Shown here one piece after another: positions 18,359 to 25,576 of a stretch of DNA of 64,000 nt (position 1 is the first letter of the stretch; every line of letters starts with the position of its first letter). The position numbers and the translations under genes are program-made. The notes beneath the pieces were generated by a model. That model had not been told where the DNA came from. It worked only from the letters and a program-made list of their open reading frames with translations, and ran no database searches. This DNA is from Parvibaculaceae bacterium PLY_AMNH_Bact1 (GTDB lineage Bacteria > Pseudomonadota > Alphaproteobacteria > Parvibaculales > Parvibaculaceae): the NCBI GenBank assembly GCA_032881465.1, contig CP126168.1:3039501-3103500 (forward strand), in the 5' to 3' direction.

Positions 18359-19180
18359 ATGCGATGGACTGATTGGAAATCGATGATGCTTGAGCATTGG
18401 CGGCTAATCGCGTTGTGCTTCATCATTGGCGTCGCCGGTGGTTTCTGGCTGAATTCGGTCATACTGCACCCTGCAACGGAAGTCCTTGTTACGGGCATAG
18501 CAACGCTTGCAAGCGGTGCTATTGCAGCTGGTGCCGCCATCTGGGCCAGCAATATGACCGGAGAGAAGATGGCCTTAGTTGAGACAGCAAAGCATGAGCG
18601 CGAGGTGGAGGCTCTCAAAGCTGGTCTGGTCGAAGAAATGTCATGGACAGTGGAGCAAATAGCACATGGTCTCACACCAATTAACCGTAGGGGTGAAGAG
18701 ATCAGATTGTGGCGGATTAGATCGCAAATCATCACTGGCGGTTTTCCAGTTTTTGAAAGGAACGCTGACAAAATCGCGTTGGCCGGGAGCAAATTTGCCG
18801 GTCCAGTAGTCAGTTTTTATTCACACTTGAGAATGATCGGAGATGCTTCAAACCCCCTAGTTAGTCTGGATGTAAACGACATTCCAGGCCTGATAAAGAT
18901 GTGTCTCCTCGCAAATTCCCAAATTGATCATTCAACAGATACCTATGAAAGAGCATCTAAAGTCGTCAAAGACCTTGCGGCAACGTTCATCACAGCCTTG
19001 CACGATGTAGCGAACATCAGGTTGACTGATGAACAGGCGAGCGACATCAACGAGTTCCTTTCGTCGGACGTTCTAGAAGCCTTTGGTCATTTCAGTGCCA
19101 AAGTGCCCAAATTTGTCTTGGTGCAAACCCAACCTAAAGGACCGCATGGCCTTCCCAGTTGGAAAGCGAGTGGGGTTTAA
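18359..19180 (+). CDS. Hypothetical membrane-anchored protein, phage accessory region
   Basis: A 273-aa protein with GGAG before the ATG. Residues about 12-65 form two hydrophobic segments (LIALCFIIGVAGGFWLNSVI and VTGIATLASGAIAAGAAIWA). The remaining ~200 residues are a soluble, mostly helical domain starting with a charged helix (ETAKHEREVEALKAGLVEEM). It does not match a family I recognise. It is transcribed opposite to the late genes and to the methylase, as expected of a cargo gene. A role in superinfection exclusion or another lysogenic trait is possible but unsupported by any motif. Confidence 0.6.
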   Translation: MRWTDWKSMMLEHWRLIALCFIIGVAGGFWLNSVILHPATEVLVTGIATLASGAIAAGAAIWASNMTGEKMALVETAKHEREVEALKAGLVEEMSWTVEQIAHGLTPINRRGEEIRLWRIRSQIITGGFPVFERNADKIALAGSKFAGPVVSFYSHLRMIGDASNPLVSLDVNDIPGLIKMCLLANSQIDHSTDTYERASKVVKDLAATFITALHDVANIRLTDEQASDINEFLSSDVLEAFGHFSAKVPKFVLVQTQPKGPHGLPSWKASGV

Positions 19181-19186
19181 AGTCAC

Positions 19187-20089
19187 TTACCCAAACTCAT
19201 CCCTGAGAGTGCGGTACGCGAGCGCCGCAGCCAGTGGGCAAACCCCGTTACCGGCACCGCGCTGTCGGTCCACCCTATCGGCCATCCCATCAGCCAGTCC
19301 GAGAAAGCAGGGTTGAAGGTCAGGGGCGAAGCTGAGGGCCCGATGCCAGGCCGTAAGGTCACCAGGACCGGGTGCGAAGAGAGGCAATGGATCTGCGTCT
19401 GCCGCCTTGGTCGAAACCCCGCAGCTTGTAGCATCAGCCATTGCAGGGTCCACGCCTGAGCGCTCTCTTTTAGAGACGGCTGGCTGCCGCTCTGCCGACC
19501 GTCTGCCCGCAGCCGCAGCCCCTTTTTTGTGAACGCCAAATCGACCCGGTTTCCCGCCATCGAGGCGGTTGGCGTGTGCCAGTATGAAAAGACGTTCCCG
19601 ATAGTGGCTTGCGCCAACTTCAAACGCTGAGAAGAGGCCCGCTTTAACGCCATAGCCCATTCCCTGTAGCTCTCGGCCGACATCGGAAAATCCCAGATCG
19701 ATGTGGCCTTTGACATTCTCAAGGAAGACCCATTCGGGCTGTGCTTCCTTGATGATGCGTGCGACGTCTGGCCAGAGGTGGCGCGGGTCTGCCGCTCCTT
19801 TTTGTTTGCCGCCATAGGAGAACGGCTGACAGGGATAACCGGCAGAGAGGATCTGAATGCGGCCACGCCACGGGCGGCCTTTGAAGGACTTAACATCGTC
19901 CCAGACAGGCGCATGGTCCAGGGCCTGGTCTTCCATCCGCGCCACGAGGGTGGCTGCGGCATGGGCTTCCCGTTCGACGAAACAAACAGTTCGATAGTTG
20001 GGTTCTGCGATGTGCAGGCCAAGCTCCAATCCACCATATCCCGAACAGAGGGATATGCCGTTGAAGGAATGTTGGGAATGTAAAGCCAC
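19187..20089 (-). CDS. Phage DNA (cytosine-5-)methyltransferase
   Basis: A 300-aa C5-type methylase. Motif I is ISLCSGYGGLELGLH (AdoMet binding). Motif IV SAGYPCQPFSYGGKQKG carries the catalytic cysteine in PCQ. Motif VI is WVFLENVKGH and motif VIII REGRLF-like YRERLFILAH. The C-terminal GAGNGVCPLAAALA is motif X. The target-recognition region (about residues 170-240) is short. No restriction enzyme gene is nearby, so it is a solitary methylase that probably protects phage DNA from host restriction. It lies 13 bp downstream of com, the position held by mom in Mu, so its expression may be Com-controlled. Confidence 0.88.
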   Translation of the reverse strand: MALHSQHSFNGISLCSGYGGLELGLHIAEPNYRTVCFVEREAHAAATLVARMEDQALDHAPVWDDVKSFKGRPWRGRIQILSAGYPCQPFSYGGKQKGAADPRHLWPDVARIIKEAQPEWVFLENVKGHIDLGFSDVGRELQGMGYGVKAGLFSAFEVGASHYRERLFILAHANRLDGGKPGRFGVHKKGAAAAGRRSAERQPAVSKRERSGVDPAMADATSCGVSTKAADADPLPLFAPGPGDLTAWHRALSFAPDLQPCFLGLADGMADRVDRQRGAGNGVCPLAAALAYRTLRDEFG

Positions 20090-20102
20090 GACAAATGTCT
20101 TC

Positions 20103-20276
20103 TCACTTTTGAAGACGCTCGCGGCGTTCTGAGGTGGGGCTCTTGGTCACGGCCCTCAGCTGATTGATCGTGCCGCATCGGCGGCACTTGATCTCTATGG
20201 CTCCAGCTATAGCGGTCGCTTCTGCTTTAAACAAGAGTGCTCGGCATTTGTCATTGCCGCATCGTATGGACTCCAA
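20103..20276 (-). CDS. com: Com-like zinc-finger translational regulator
   Basis: About 57 aa from a TTG at 20276 with AGGGA upstream; a GTG at 20312 is an in-frame alternative. The sequence SIRCGNDKCRALLFKAE then EIKCRRCGTINQLRA has the four-cysteine finger of the Mu Com family. In Mu, Com binds the com-mom transcript and opens the mom ribosome-binding site. Here the gene just downstream is a cytosine methylase instead of mom. The 5' end of com lies within a ~160-bp leader that is duplicated at 20911-21071, where only the first ~14 com codons remain. Confidence 0.82.
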   Translation of the reverse strand: MESIRCGNDKCRALLFKAEATAIAGAIEIKCRRCGTINQLRAVTKSPTSERRERLQK

Positions 20277-20403
20277 TGAACGAATCCCTGCATGCTGAAC
20301 CCGCCGTGTCACACGGTGGCGGGATGGCTGTCTAGCCTAGGTTTTCAGTCATGCACATCGTTGGTGTGCGGTTCTGGGCGTTGGCGCGCCCATCCCCCGT
20401 CAA
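20242..20403 (+). repeat. Hairpin-rich leader repeat, copy A
   Basis: About 162 bp, nearly identical to 20911-21071. It spans the first com codons (minus strand) and the leader of the membrane gene at 20418 (plus strand). Stems on the plus strand: CCGTG/CACGG (20304-20316), GCACA/TGTGC (20353-20369), and long-range GGGATGG (20321-20327) with CCATCCC (20390-20396). Comparison with copy B shows stem-preserving changes. Confidence 0.85.
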
Positions 20404-20417
20404 TACATGGGAGGCAT

Positions 20418-20906
20418 ATGAAAAAGATGATCTCAAAACTGCGCCATCTATTTGCAAATATGGGCGAATACCTGGCGGATGTCGCTCTTGCTACTTTTGA
20501 AATGGCTGGAGAAATTCAGGGGACACTCGTTGTCGTCAATGCGGGGATAATATCGCTGTCTCTCTCAGCAACCATATCTGGGAACGTGGATGCAGAAATT
20601 ATCACCCACTTTGGCAGAGCCGCTGTCACATCCATTTTTGCATTCCTTTACACATTTTTTTTCACCTACTCCTACATCAACTTCATAAGAGTCAAACAGG
20701 AGCTTCCCGAAGTACCTCTTGAGCGGGGCAGCACAGGGGGTGGGTTGTTCGGTTTAACCAGTATTGCAATGACATTCGGCTCTGCAGTTTTTTTCCTCTA
20801 CGCAGTCATGACGCACGTCAAATCGCTCAACGCGCCAGGTCAAAATGTTAGTCCAGCTCAAGTCGAATTCTATTTCTCACCTCCAGAACCACCGCCACTG
20901 CCTTAG
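20418..20906 (+). CDS. Small multi-pass membrane protein, leader-associated cassette 1
   Basis: About 162 aa from the ATG at 20418, preceded by GGGAGG. Hydrophobic segments: TLVVVNAGIISLSLSATISG, AVTSIFAFLYTFFFTYSYIN and SIAMTFGSAVFFLYAVMTHV. The C terminus QVEFYFSPPEPPPLP is shared in form with the gene at 21108 (IEFYFSSAAPLP). Common points also include NAGII/SAAII, ITHFG/ITHSG and a following LY, so the two are diverged paralogues. The upstream leader repeat is also open in this frame, but an insertion/deletion difference between the copies argues that it is not coding. It is probably a lysogenic cargo gene of unknown function. Confidence 0.62.
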   Translation: MKKMISKLRHLFANMGEYLADVALATFEMAGEIQGTLVVVNAGIISLSLSATISGNVDAEIITHFGRAAVTSIFAFLYTFFFTYSYINFIRVKQELPEVPLERGSTGGGLFGLTSIAMTFGSAVFFLYAVMTHVKSLNAPGQNVSPAQVEFYFSPPEPPPLP

Positions 20907-20910
20907 AGCA

Positions 20911-21071
20911 CGGCATTTGTCATTGCCGCACCGTATGGACTCCAATGGGCGAATCCCTGCATGCTGAACCCGCCGTGTCACGCGGTGGCGGGATGGCTGT
21001 CTAGCCTGGGTTTTCAGTCATGCACCGGGCTTGGTGCGGCTCTGGGCGTTGGCGCGCCCATCCCCCGTCAA
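20911..21071 (+). repeat. Hairpin-rich leader repeat, copy B, with com remnant
   Basis: This second copy starts 5 bp after the stop of the gene at 20418 and precedes the paralogue at 21108. The stem at 21022-21037 is GCACC/GGTGC, where copy A has GCACA/TGTGC (a compensatory change). The stem at 20973-20985 has one U-G pair. On the minus strand it keeps about 14 com codons (LESIRCGNDKCRAL) and then loses com similarity. Confidence 0.85.
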
Positions 21072-21107
21072 GTAATGGTGGGAGATTTTCTCATAGGGGA
21101 CCGACAA

Positions 21108-21674
21108 ATGAATGCTGAGAACGAAACGCGGGCGGAGACGCTCAGGCATCGCCGAAACTTGGTCTCAGTTAGTGCGGCAATAATCTTCATTTCGACGTTC
21201 AGTCTTCAAGTTGGTTCGGTCGGTGGGTCCATTGTTGAACTAGATGGCATTACTCATTCCGGTGTTGTTTTAACGTTGTGGTTGGTGTTGCTTTATCAGA
21301 GCGCCTGCTATGGCGTCTCCTTACTGGTGACACGGCGCCTGGCAGGCTTGACGATGCTAATTGAGAACAAAGACGCAGCGCTAGCCGAACACGACGTGAC
21401 GCGTGCGAAAGACAAAGTTGCGCAGGAGGGTGGCCGTTCACCACCCCTTGACCATGGGACATTCATCGAAATCGACAGCGCGCGCCGTCGTTTGCATTTT
21501 GTTGAAAGAACAAGATTTATATTCATAGACATCGGCATCCCGGTGGTGATGGCAATTTATGGTACCCTTGCTGCCTTCACCTCTATCGACCCATCAGAGT
21601 TTTCAGGGGAGCAGTCGCACGATACTGCGCCAGCAATAGAATTCTATTTTTCATCAGCAGCACCACTGCCCTAA
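21108..21674 (+). CDS. Small multi-pass membrane protein, leader-associated cassette 2
   Basis: About 188 aa from the ATG at 21108, with AGGGG upstream. Hydrophobic segments: LVSVSAAIIFISTFSLQVGS, GVVLTLWLVLLYQSACYGVS and, after a charged central region, FIDIGIPVVMAIYGTLAAFT. It ends APAIEFYFSSAAPLP, like its paralogue at 20418. It converges on the tail-fibre gene (stop at 21721). No known family is recognised; position and orientation mark it as accessory rather than structural. Confidence 0.62.
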   Translation: MNAENETRAETLRHRRNLVSVSAAIIFISTFSLQVGSVGGSIVELDGITHSGVVLTLWLVLLYQSACYGVSLLVTRRLAGLTMLIENKDAALAEHDVTRAKDKVAQEGGRSPPLDHGTFIEIDSARRRLHFVERTRFIFIDIGIPVVMAIYGTLAAFTSIDPSEFSGEQSHDTAPAIEFYFSSAAPLP

Positions 21675-21720
21675 AGCCCGTCATAGACAATGCTGAAAGC
21701 ACCCACGATGCCCTCCATCG

Positions 21721-23166
21721 TCACAAACCAACAGTGAGGCTAAGGCCCGCCACATTGTCCAGGTGCCCGAATGTGCAGGTGAAACCGGGAGCAGTATAAG
21801 CAGACAGCGTGGCGTAGTGATATCCCTCCGACAGGCCGGACTTGGACACAGCCCCACCTATCGCACCGCCTGTACTACCAAACAGAGAAGCAGACGCACC
21901 CGTTTCAACATCACCGCCATCAAACGAGATGCCGTGATAGACCATATTGCTCCCGTTCACGAAGGCATAGCTGTTCAAGTTGCCTGCAACAACCTCATCT
22001 GACCAAGCCAAGAACTCACATCGGATTTCTGTATGAACCTCGCTCCAACTTGTGGCGGTTGTTGAGCGCGCCGTCGTGAACGCATTAAGACAATGCGATG
22101 CTTTTCGGTTAAACCAGGATCGCACAAACCGCTGTGTCTCGCTGTCCACCCACGCTGGACCAGCAATGGGCCTGGCTAGTCCAACGAGTGTGCGCGTGCT
22201 GTCGCCGGTCTTGATTTCAACGCCAGTGGTTGCGTCTGTGGCATGGGCGGTTGTCGATGCCTCAAGGGTCATCGTGCTTGAATTCATGTAGGCGTATATA
22301 TAGTGGTCTGTGTCGATGGTGAGGCCGGTTGCCGCAAGAGCCACCCCCGCAGCGGGGATCGTATACGCCGCACCATCAATGGTCAGTAGGTTGCCGTTGT
22401 AGGGATTGAGACGCAGGTTAGCCCCATCCTTCTCAAGCCGACACTCGCCGGCCGTTCCAGGCAACAGCAGCGCCTTTGCTTCTTCGAATGTCTTGAAGAC
22501 GTATGCCCCACCTTCCGTGACCAACACCCGGTCGTTCACGATTGGAGCGGGCAGGTTCGCAGCGGCGAGTGCTGCTACAGCTGCTGCCGCCGCGTCATCG
22601 GCGTCAGACGCAGACCCAGCGGCGGCGAGCGCCGAGTTACCGGCATTCGTTTCACTGGTGGCAGCTTCACCGGCCTTCGTCGTGGCATTGGTCTCGCTGG
22701 TTGCAGCTTCACCGGCCTTCGTGGTGGCGATGCCAGCCTGCGTTGTGGCTGTCGCTTCACTGGCGGCTGCTTCACCCGCTTTCGTGGTCGCGATGCCAGC
22801 CTGCGCGATGGCGGCAGCCCTTTGGCCGGTTGTGGCAGTCGCTTCACTGGCGGCTGCTTCACCCGCTTTCGTGGTCGCGATGCCAGCCTGCGTTGTAGCG
22901 GTTGCTTCACTGGCGGTTGCTTCACCGGCCTTCGTCGTGGCGATACCGGCCTGCGTTGTGGCAGTCGCTTCACTAGCTGCGGCCTCATCAGCTTTGTCAC
23001 CCACCGCCTGGCCAACTGTGCCCGTGTCTTCCAGCGCGGCCGGAAAATTCTCCTGGTGCCCATCATTGGCGAAGCCACCTGGATTGGTGGCCGGGTCATA
23101 GGCATTGGAATTATATTTGGTTTTAAGGCGGTCAATGGCCGCTTGCTCGGTGGCGTTATAGCTCAT
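21721..23166 (-). CDS. Tail fibre/receptor-binding protein with Ala/Thr/Glu repeats
   Basis: A 481-aa protein. Residues about 60-190 repeat a unit like ATTQAGIATTKAGEAAASEA five to six times. Such Ala-rich repeats in phage fibres usually form a trimeric coiled shaft. The C-terminal ~280 residues are Gly/Thr-rich beta structure, fit for a receptor-binding tip. It is the last gene of the late operon, overlaps the upstream tail gene by 4 bp, and sits where host-range fibres usually lie. The repeat array (22600-22990) could change length by slippage. No fibre-assembly gene was recognised nearby. Confidence 0.75.
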   Translation of the reverse strand: MSYNATEQAAIDRLKTKYNSNAYDPATNPGGFANDGHQENFPAALEDTGTVGQAVGDKADEAAASEATATTQAGIATTKAGEATASEATATTQAGIATTKAGEAAASEATATTGQRAAAIAQAGIATTKAGEAAASEATATTQAGIATTKAGEAATSETNATTKAGEAATSETNAGNSALAAAGSASDADDAAAAAVAALAAANLPAPIVNDRVLVTEGGAYVFKTFEEAKALLLPGTAGECRLEKDGANLRLNPYNGNLLTIDGAAYTIPAAGVALAATGLTIDTDHYIYAYMNSSTMTLEASTTAHATDATTGVEIKTGDSTRTLVGLARPIAGPAWVDSETQRFVRSWFNRKASHCLNAFTTARSTTATSWSEVHTEIRCEFLAWSDEVVAGNLNSYAFVNGSNMVYHGISFDGGDVETGASASLFGSTGGAIGGAVSKSGLSEGYHYATLSAYTAPGFTCTFGHLDNVAGLSLTVGL

Positions 23167-24038
23167 GCAATAATCTCCTCAATCTGGAGGTTCGATTGAT
23201 GGTTGCCATCAAAACGGTGAAGCGCGCCTGGTAGGTCGACAAAGGTGCCAAGAAACGCGCCGCGCTGGTTCGCAATCTCGTCTTGGGGGTCGGGCACAAA
23301 GACAACCGGGTCCACAATGTCGTTGCTCATACCGGCATCGAGAAAGGCCGTAACCTCTTCCTCATACAAGTAGGGGTAGCTCACTTCCTGAACACGCTTG
23401 GGACGACGACGATCAAACACGGGATGTCCTGAGGGTGTCTCATCGCGCCGGGTCCGGGACACCGCCCGCAAGCGCCGTCCCCGTTGATAGTTGAAGCGGG
23501 TGGAGATGTTGGAACCCACATAGAGATAGCCAATGTCGACATAGCCGTCTGGATTGGTGGGGTCGTCGATCTCAACGCGGATATGCTGTGCGGAAATCGC
23601 GGCATCAAACAGGAAGAAGCGGTTACGGCCGTAGCGATCAAGGTCGCCTTCCAACGCGCCCCCGGTCCAGAAGTTTGGGTCTTCCCATTCCAGGCTCAGC
23701 GACTTGTGGAAGCGATCATAAACGCGGGTCCAGTCCACCTGGTGAAGCACGGTTGTAAAAGCGGCATCACCCCCAAAGGTTATTTTAATCTTCGAGAGCA
23801 GCGACAGGTTGGTTCTAAAGAGACCGAAGAATTTCGTGTTGCGACGGCGTTGCAGCGTTACTTCAAACTGCGAGGTCGCGAGATTATCCGGCGTCTCACA
23901 GCGTGCAGGCCGGGCCACGACGCGCCGGTCAATCATGTTTTCAAGGGGCAGCTCCGCCGCCCAGGTGCCCCCGCTAAAGCCCGCTGTCAGGGCATGGTTC
24001 TCGGTAATCAGCTTGGCTTTGTAGTCAATCTCACTCAT
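23163..24038 (-). CDS. Phage tail tip-associated protein
   Basis: A 291-aa protein overlapping both neighbours by 4 bp. It has a beta-rich composition with SQFEVTLQRRRNTKFFGLFR and VRVEI-type strands and no clear catalytic motif. Its place between the large tip/hub protein (24035) and the fibre (21721) matches proteins of the distal tail in B3-like transposable siphoviruses. The call rests mainly on position. Confidence 0.6.
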   Translation of the reverse strand: MSEIDYKAKLITENHALTAGFSGGTWAAELPLENMIDRRVVARPARCETPDNLATSQFEVTLQRRRNTKFFGLFRTNLSLLSKIKITFGGDAAFTTVLHQVDWTRVYDRFHKSLSLEWEDPNFWTGGALEGDLDRYGRNRFFLFDAAISAQHIRVEIDDPTNPDGYVDIGYLYVGSNISTRFNYQRGRRLRAVSRTRRDETPSGHPVFDRRRPKRVQEVSYPYLYEEEVTAFLDAGMSNDIVDPVVFVPDPQDEIANQRGAFLGTFVDLPGALHRFDGNHQSNLQIEEIIA

Positions 24039-25576
24039 CCAAACAGCTCCAGGCTCAACAAGTGACGGCGGGGCCGTGTTGGCGCGATGCGGGTGACAAT
24101 GAAGTTGCGGTCAACGCCATCGGCAAGACGCACGGTCTGGCCCACTTCCAGGGCGAGTGTGGCGTCTGTCATCGGCACCTGCGCCTCCACCACTTCCCGC
24201 GCCGAGCCATCTGTACGGGGGCCATAGAGGTCAAGCAGCCGTGTCGCCAGAGCCTGCGCGTCTGCTTCGTTCACCAACCCCGTATTGAGGGTGCGTTCAA
24301 CAGCACCGGGCCAGCGATCTTTAATCGTTGTGTCCTCGACGATGGCGGTGCGCCATTCCTGGGCAAGAAAGCCTTCGCGCTCTGTGCCTTCGACCGAGCC
24401 TTGCAGGTCGGACCCGGTCATAACCGAATAGTTGCGGGCATAGTTGACGGTTACGCGCCAGGTGGGTGTGGCAAGCGGATCTGCGTTCGTGTCATTTACA
24501 ACCAGGTCGTCAGCTTCAAACGTGATGACCGGCGCATCGGTAGGTGGTGCCACCTGGATCAACTGCCAGACACCCATGCGGTCAGGCAGCACGACGGCCC
24601 CTATGGAACGGGCGAGATAGGCGACAACCTCACCAACGCTGGCAGGTTCATTCAACCAGACACCGACAGGCTCCGGGGCGACCGTCGCAAGAATACCAGG
24701 CGACAGGCTGGTTATGCCTGCGTTCTCAAGCACGCGCTGGATAAGCGCCGGGGCATCTTCAAAATACATGCCTTGCGTCGAGCCTTTGAGGTCGAAGGTC
24801 ACAGCGCCCACAGGCCGCGACCCGAATTTGACATAGCCTCTGGCGAGATCCGTTACATATTCAGCGTCACCGGGCGTCGCATTGTCAAAAACCGCGCCGG
24901 TCAGATCTCCCGCCAAGGTCTGATTGGCATCGCCACCCCCATTATAGATGGCACTTAGTGCCTCAAACCCGCCGTCACTGACCTGTGCCACCAGGTCTTC
25001 GGCATTTGCCCAGATGGCAGGCACATTGGCCTTTGTGAGATTGCCCAGGGCAACCGGCTTCGGCCTGTCCTTCAGGTCGCCGCTCGTGCCTTCATATCCG
25101 CTGCCACCACCCGCATTGGTGCCCGCATAAAGCGTCTCCTGAATGTCCTTTTCAAGATCGGCGCGGGGATCAAAAACAGGGACAAGCAATCTGTCCGGCC
25201 GGGATGACGACCGGCCAAACTCCGGCGTGCCGCAGAGACCCGACAAGAGAAGGTCATAGTCGGCAAAGGCCGCCCCAACCGTGCCCCGGTAAATGGCAAA
25301 CTGTCCAAACTGGTGTGACCGATAAGCCGTCAGCACCCCATCATTATTTGAGATGGCGATGACGCCGCCCCCCAGATCCCCGTCCAGATTGTCCAGGTCA
25401 ATGCCACGCACCACATTGCCCGCATCTTTCACGCGCGGGTCATAGGCCTGGTTCGGACGATCTGGATCGTGAGGGCCAAAGGGTTTAAGGGCTGTGTCAG
25501 CAAGATAAAGCCAAGAGGCCGCCCCACCGTCAGGTGGTGTTACCTGGATCTCGACAAGGAAAGCGATTTCGATCAT
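24035..25576 (-). CDS. Phage tail hub/tip protein
   Basis: A 513-aa protein starting inside the end of the tape-measure gene. It contains GVWLNEPASVGEVVAYLARS and a C-terminal beta-rich part (TLALEVGQTVRLADGVDRNF, IVTRIAPTRPRRHLLSLEL) of the kind seen in siphovirus baseplate hub proteins. In this gene order it would follow the tape measure and cap the tail tube. Assignment is by position and general character. Confidence 0.6.
   Translation of the reverse strand: MIEIAFLVEIQVTPPDGGAASWLYLADTALKPFGPHDPDRPNQAYDPRVKDAGNVVRGIDLDNLDGDLGGGVIAISNNDGVLTAYRSHQFGQFAIYRGTVGAAFADYDLLLSGLCGTPEFGRSSSRPDRLLVPVFDPRADLEKDIQETLYAGTNAGGGSGYEGTSGDLKDRPKPVALGNLTKANVPAIWANAEDLVAQVSDGGFEALSAIYNGGGDANQTLAGDLTGAVFDNATPGDAEYVTDLARGYVKFGSRPVGAVTFDLKGSTQGMYFEDAPALIQRVLENAGITSLSPGILATVAPEPVGVWLNEPASVGEVVAYLARSIGAVVLPDRMGVWQLIQVAPPTDAPVITFEADDLVVNDTNADPLATPTWRVTVNYARNYSVMTGSDLQGSVEGTEREGFLAQEWRTAIVEDTTIKDRWPGAVERTLNTGLVNEADAQALATRLLDLYGPRTDGSAREVVEAQVPMTDATLALEVGQTVRLADGVDRNFIVTRIAPTRPRRHLLSLELFG

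Noticed and set aside
20292-20417. N-terminal extension of the membrane genes through the leader (MLNPPCH...)
   Set aside because: The frame is open in both copies, but insertions/deletions change the reading frame within the leader, and good ribosome-binding sites precede the later ATGs.
22600-22990. CRISPR array
   Set aside because: The repeats are in-frame coding units without unique spacers and no cas genes are present in the window.
22406-23101. 231-aa open frame opposite the tail fibre repeats
   Set aside because: It mirrors the repeats in the antisense frame, is Ala/Val/Ser low complexity and has no ribosome-binding site.
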